Shown here piece by piece: positions 40,946 through 43,477 of a stretch of DNA of 43,477 bases. The notes below the pieces were generated by a model. It had not been told where the DNA came from, did no database searches, and was given only the letters and a program-made list of their open reading frames with translations. Numbering within the stretch: the stretch's first letter is position 1; each line of letters starts with the position of its first letter. A program made the translations under genes and the position numbers. Source of the stretch: Pseudolabrys sp. (GTDB lineage: Bacteria; Pseudomonadota; Alphaproteobacteria; Rhizobiales; Xanthobacteraceae); NCBI GenBank assembly GCA_017849615.1, contig JAFIGS010000025.1:1-43477 (forward strand). Direction: 5' to 3'.

Positions 40946-41614
40946 ATGGCCGACTACCAGCTCTACTGCTTCGCCCAATCCGGCAATGCCTATCGCGCCG
41001 CGTTGATGCTCAACCTGATCGGCGCCAAATGGGAGCCGATCTGGGTGGACTTCTTCGCCGGGCTGATCCAGCGCACGCCCGAATATCGCGGCGACGTCAA
41101 CGAAATGGGCGAAGTCCCTGTGCTGATCGATGGCGCGAAGAAGCTGACGCAATCCGCCGTGATCCTGACTTATCTCGCCCGCAAGTCCGGCAAGTTTCTG
41201 CCGAAGGGCGAGGACGAAGAGTTCGAGGCGCTGCGCTGGATGATATTCGACAACCAGAAGGTCAACGGCTTTCTCGGGCCGTTCCGCTTCCTGCGCACTT
41301 TGGCCAAGCCGCCGGGCGACCCGGCCGTGCTCGCCTTCCTCAAGGGCCGCATCGACGGCAACCTCGCCATCGTCAACAAGCGGCTGGAGAAGGCGCCGTT
41401 CCTGCTTGGCGACCGGCCGACCATCGCCGACATCTCGATGTGCGCTTATCTCTATTATCCGGCCGAGGAATTCGGATTCGATATCGCCAAGGAACATCCG
41501 GCGATCGGCGCCTGGCTCAAGCGCCTCGAGGCCCTGCCCGGCTGGGCCCACCCTTATGACATCATGCCGGGTTATCCGTTCGGCACGCAGGGCTACCGCA
41601 ACAAGATGGTGTGA
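40946..41614 (+). CDS. Glutathione S-transferase family protein
   Basis: A 222-residue soluble protein with the GST plan: a thioredoxin-like N-terminal domain (about 1-80, with GEVPVLIDGAKKLTQSAVILTYLA as the glutathione-binding strand-helix, including a Gln-Ser pair) and a helical C-terminal domain with the N-capping FLLGDRPTIADISMCAYLYY. Substrate unknown. An AAAGG site precedes the ATG. It follows the AprI-like gene by 33 bases and converges on ureE with a 3-base gap. Confidence 0.9.
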   Translation: MADYQLYCFAQSGNAYRAALMLNLIGAKWEPIWVDFFAGLIQRTPEYRGDVNEMGEVPVLIDGAKKLTQSAVILTYLARKSGKFLPKGEDEEFEALRWMIFDNQKVNGFLGPFRFLRTLAKPPGDPAVLAFLKGRIDGNLAIVNKRLEKAPFLLGDRPTIADISMCAYLYYPAEEFGFDIAKEHPAIGAWLKRLEALPGWAHPYDIMPGYPFGTQGYRNKMV

Positions 41615-41617
41615 GCC

Positions 41618-42235
41618 TTACTTGTGATGATGATGATCATGGCCGTGATGGTGGCCATGATCGTGACCGTGATCATGGCCGTGGTCATGCGCGTGATCGT
41701 GGCCGCAGCCGCAGGCATCGCCATGCGAATGATCATGCGCATGGTGATGATGCCCGTGATGCTTGTGACCATGATGGTCGTGGCCATGGCCATGCGAATG
41801 ATCTTGCGGCACATCGTAGGCGCCGCCTTCCGGCTCGAACGGCGCCTGAAGCGGCGTCACCTTGGCGCCGAGCGCCTTGAGCAATTCCTCGGTCGCCGGC
41901 TCGCGCAATGCGCGGATGCGGTTCGGCAGCAATTGCACGGCGATGTGGCGGTCGCCGAGATGCCAGGCGATACGCGCCAGCGCCGAGACATCGGCGGCGC
42001 GCGCCTCGAGCAGCGCCTCCGGTTTGGCGACGACCTCGACATGGCTGCCGTCATCGAGCGCGATGACATCGTCGGTGCGCAGCCGGCCCTGGAAGGCGAA
42101 TGTAAGCGTCTGCCCCTTCACCGTGGCGACGCTGAGCGTGCCGCCGGCGCGCTGGGCATGATCGAGCAGCACGCTGTCGGCCGCGGTCAGGCCACGGGCA
42201 TCGTGAGCGGCGAGGATATTGGTGGCGCGCGGCAT
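41618..42235 (-). CDS. ureE: Urease accessory protein UreE with His-rich tail
   Basis: A 205-residue nickel metallochaperone. The N-terminal domain (1-75, DSVLLDHAQRAGG, GQTLTFAFQGRLRTDDVIALDDG) and the C-terminal domain (about 75-145, WHLGDRHIAVQLLPNRIRAL, ending PFEPEGGAY) match UreE. It ends in a roughly 55-residue His/Asp/Gly tail with repeated HDHGHDH units, expected to bind several nickel ions. I use ATG 42235; a longer frame merely overlaps pssA. No ureA-ureG genes adjoin it, which is unusual; it sits 20 bases after pssA. The repetitive His tail makes this DNA low-complexity (about 41624-41810). Confidence 0.9.
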   Translation of the reverse strand: MPRATNILAAHDARGLTAADSVLLDHAQRAGGTLSVATVKGQTLTFAFQGRLRTDDVIALDDGSHVEVVAKPEALLEARAADVSALARIAWHLGDRHIAVQLLPNRIRALREPATEELLKALGAKVTPLQAPFEPEGGAYDVPQDHSHGHGHDHHGHKHHGHHHHAHDHSHGDACGCGHDHAHDHGHDHGHDHGHHHGHDHHHHK

Positions 42236-42255
42236 GGGGGTTCTTTCGGAAGGGG

Positions 42256-43152
42256 TCAGTTGAGCCGCGACGGACGATCGCCGTCGGCGGGGGTGGCGGG
42301 GCTCGGCTCGGCCGCCGGCGCGGCGTCGCCGTCCTCCGGCGCAACGGGCCGCCCGGCAACCGCGGCCTGCGCGTCCTTGCGCTGATAGTCGCGCCAGGAC
42401 AGCCAGCCCAGCGGCAGGCACGCGAGATAGAGCACCGCGCCGGCGGACAGCACTTCCCACGGATAGCTGACCAGCAGCGCCACGAGCAGCACCACCACGA
42501 CGAACACGGGCAGCACCATCTCCGGCGGCACCCTCTTGCCGACGCGCTTGCCCGACAGCACCGGCAGGCGCGACACCATCAGCAGCGCGATGCCGAGCGT
42601 GTAGAAGAAGGTCAGCCAGATGGTGACCGGGCCGTTCGGCACGCCGAGGAAGTAGAGATAGATCGGCAGCAGCACGGTGAGCGCGCCCGCGGGCGCCGGG
42701 ATACCGGTGAAGAAGTTGCCGGCCCAGACCGGCGCATCGGGATCGTCGGCCATGACATTGAAGCGCGCGAGCCTTAAGCCCGCGCAGATGGCGAACACCA
42801 GCGCCACGATCCAGCCGGCGGACTTCAGGTCGTGCAAGCCCCAAAAATACAGGATGAGCGCCGGCGCCACGCCGAAGTTGACGAAGTCGGCCAGGCTGTC
42901 GAGCTCGGCGCCGAATTTCGAGGTACCCTTGAGCATGCGCGCCACGCGGCCGTCGATGCCGTCGAGGATGGCGGCGAAGACGATGGCGGCGAGCGCCCAT
43001 TCGAGCTTGCTCTCGATCGCCAGACGGATGGCGGTCAGCCCGGCGCACAACGCCAGCAGCGTGATCAGATTGGGCACCAGGGTGCGCACCGGGATCGCCT
43101 TGAAACGGCGGCGGCGGGGCGGCGGCGCGGGATCGATCGGTTGAAACACCAT
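42256..43152 (-). CDS. pssA: CDP-diacylglycerol-serine O-phosphatidyltransferase PssA
   Basis: A 298-residue inner-membrane enzyme of phosphatidylethanolamine synthesis. The CDP-alcohol phosphotransferase motif is complete: Asp67-Gly68, Ala71-Arg72, Gly81, Asp85, Asp89 (within DGIDGRVARMLKGTSKFGAE). About eight helices follow. A Pro/Ala-rich C-terminal tail is dispensable-looking. The start at ATG 43152 is preceded by GAGAG; the longer frame adds 12 unlike residues. The usual partner psd is not in the window. ureE follows it closely on the same strand. Confidence 0.93.
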   Translation of the reverse strand: MVFQPIDPAPPPRRRRFKAIPVRTLVPNLITLLALCAGLTAIRLAIESKLEWALAAIVFAAILDGIDGRVARMLKGTSKFGAELDSLADFVNFGVAPALILYFWGLHDLKSAGWIVALVFAICAGLRLARFNVMADDPDAPVWAGNFFTGIPAPAGALTVLLPIYLYFLGVPNGPVTIWLTFFYTLGIALLMVSRLPVLSGKRVGKRVPPEMVLPVFVVVVLLVALLVSYPWEVLSAGAVLYLACLPLGWLSWRDYQRKDAQAAVAGRPVAPEDGDAAPAAEPSPATPADGDRPSRLN

Positions 43153-43477
43153 GCGCTCTCTATAGCTGTTTGGCCGAGCCTGCGCCACGTTTGGCGCCCA
43201 ATTGTGACGGGGCTGACGCAGGACGCGCCTGATCGCCCCTGTTCTTTAAGGCCCGGGGCGGCCTGCCTTCCTCCCCGCCTTCGCGGGGACAAGTCTTCCT
43301 CCCTCGCACATGCCGAGGGAATGGAGCGCCGCGAGGCGCCCAACAGATGCACCTTGCGGTGCCGGCCCCTCCTTGCGATCGGAAAAGGCCTGCGCCCCGC
43401 GGCGCTCCATGGTGGCGATTTCTGTCCGCGGGGCCGTAACTTCCGGCGGCCGGTCAGCGATCGAGCCTCCTTGTGAG
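43153..43477. repeat. Gene-free stretch with palindromic intergenic repeat (partial)
   Basis: No real gene is seen. A 12-bp inverted repeat TGGAGCGCCGCG (43322-43333) and CGCGGCGCTCCA (43398-43409) would form a large hairpin. The apparent frame starting ATGGAGCGCCGCGAGGC (43320 onward, MERREAPNRC) lies within it. I recall such frames as recurrent artefacts in Bradyrhizobium-like genomes. The proximal part presumably contains the leftward pssA promoter, which I cannot pinpoint. Confidence 0.45.

Noticed and set aside
38986-40947. 653-codon minus-strand frame opposite mmsA
   Set aside because: Antisense shadow of a well-supported aldehyde dehydrogenase gene and the next gene; composition is His/Arg/Asp-rich and featureless.
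41624-41810. Apparent short tandem DNA repeat
   Set aside because: It is explained by the His/Asp/Gly-rich tail of UreE; it is coding low complexity rather than a separate repeat element.
42236-43048. Long N-terminal extension of the ureE frame through pssA
   Set aside because: The extension is the out-of-frame reading of pssA. UreE similarity begins at ATG 42235.
43320-43477. Plus-strand frame MERREAPNRC at the window end
   Set aside because: It lies in a palindromic intergenic repeat, lacks a ribosome-binding site and matches a recurrent false-frame pattern.

Overview
The window looks like a high-GC alphaproteobacterial chromosome of the order Hyphomicrobiales, most like the Bradyrhizobiaceae/Xanthobacteraceae group. 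The evidence is the PhyR-NepR-EcfG general stress response, the AcpXL-to-LpxXL cluster for very-long-chain lipid A acylation, the LigD domain order, and intergenic palindromic repeats of a type I recall from Bradyrhizobium-like genomes. Species cannot be told from the sequence.

Layout. (1) 1-1618: a structured intergenic repeat, then an MFS exporter. (2) 1763-1836: tRNA-Gln(CTG). A 7.35-kb integrated element (1820-9188) sits in its 3' end, bounded by a 20-bp direct repeat. It carries a tyrosine integrase at its right end, a serine recombinase, an HNH-like protein, a GNAT-like protein, several unknown proteins and at least two very small membrane proteins too short for routine gene calling. 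Nearly all its genes run leftward. TGACCCTAACG repeats lie inside both ends (probable integrase arm sites). Four copies of a 24-26 bp repeat occur as two ordered pairs, each pair upstream of a leftward gene set. This element is the least explained part of the window. (3) 9326-15638: tamA-tamB, outer-membrane biogenesis. (4) 15700-19473: a DUF992 protein, an HWE histidine kinase, phyR, nepR, ecfG and a DUF1328 membrane peptide. (5) 19604-23145: ku and ligD (non-homologous end joining), then an iron-permease-like protein, an RlpA-like protein, a carboxymuconolactone-decarboxylase-family protein, a PCu(A)C copper chaperone and two small unknowns. (6) 26470-31681: acpXL, fabZ-like, two ketosynthases, a dehydrogenase and lpxXL, apparently one operon behind a good sigma-70 promoter. 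(7) 31824-38746: outer-membrane barrel protein, rhodanese, two kup paralogues, motB-motA. (8) 39007-43152: mmsA, an AprI/Inh-like lipoprotein, a GST, ureE and pssA; the window ends in another palindromic intergenic repeat.

How it fits together. I find four strong GGAAC-N16/17-(C)GTT EcfG-type promoters by eye: a divergent pair for phyR and nepR-ecfG, one for the DUF992 gene (buried in the end of the kinase gene), and one for the iron-permease-like gene just after ligD. This makes 15.7-23.7 kb a compact stress-response island carrying its own target genes, with NHEJ repair in its middle. In the lipid A cluster one ketosynthase has lost its catalytic Cys and lies next to an intact one, suggesting a heterodimer like KS-alpha/chain-length-factor pairs. 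Most alternative long reading frames are high-GC antisense shadows and were discarded.
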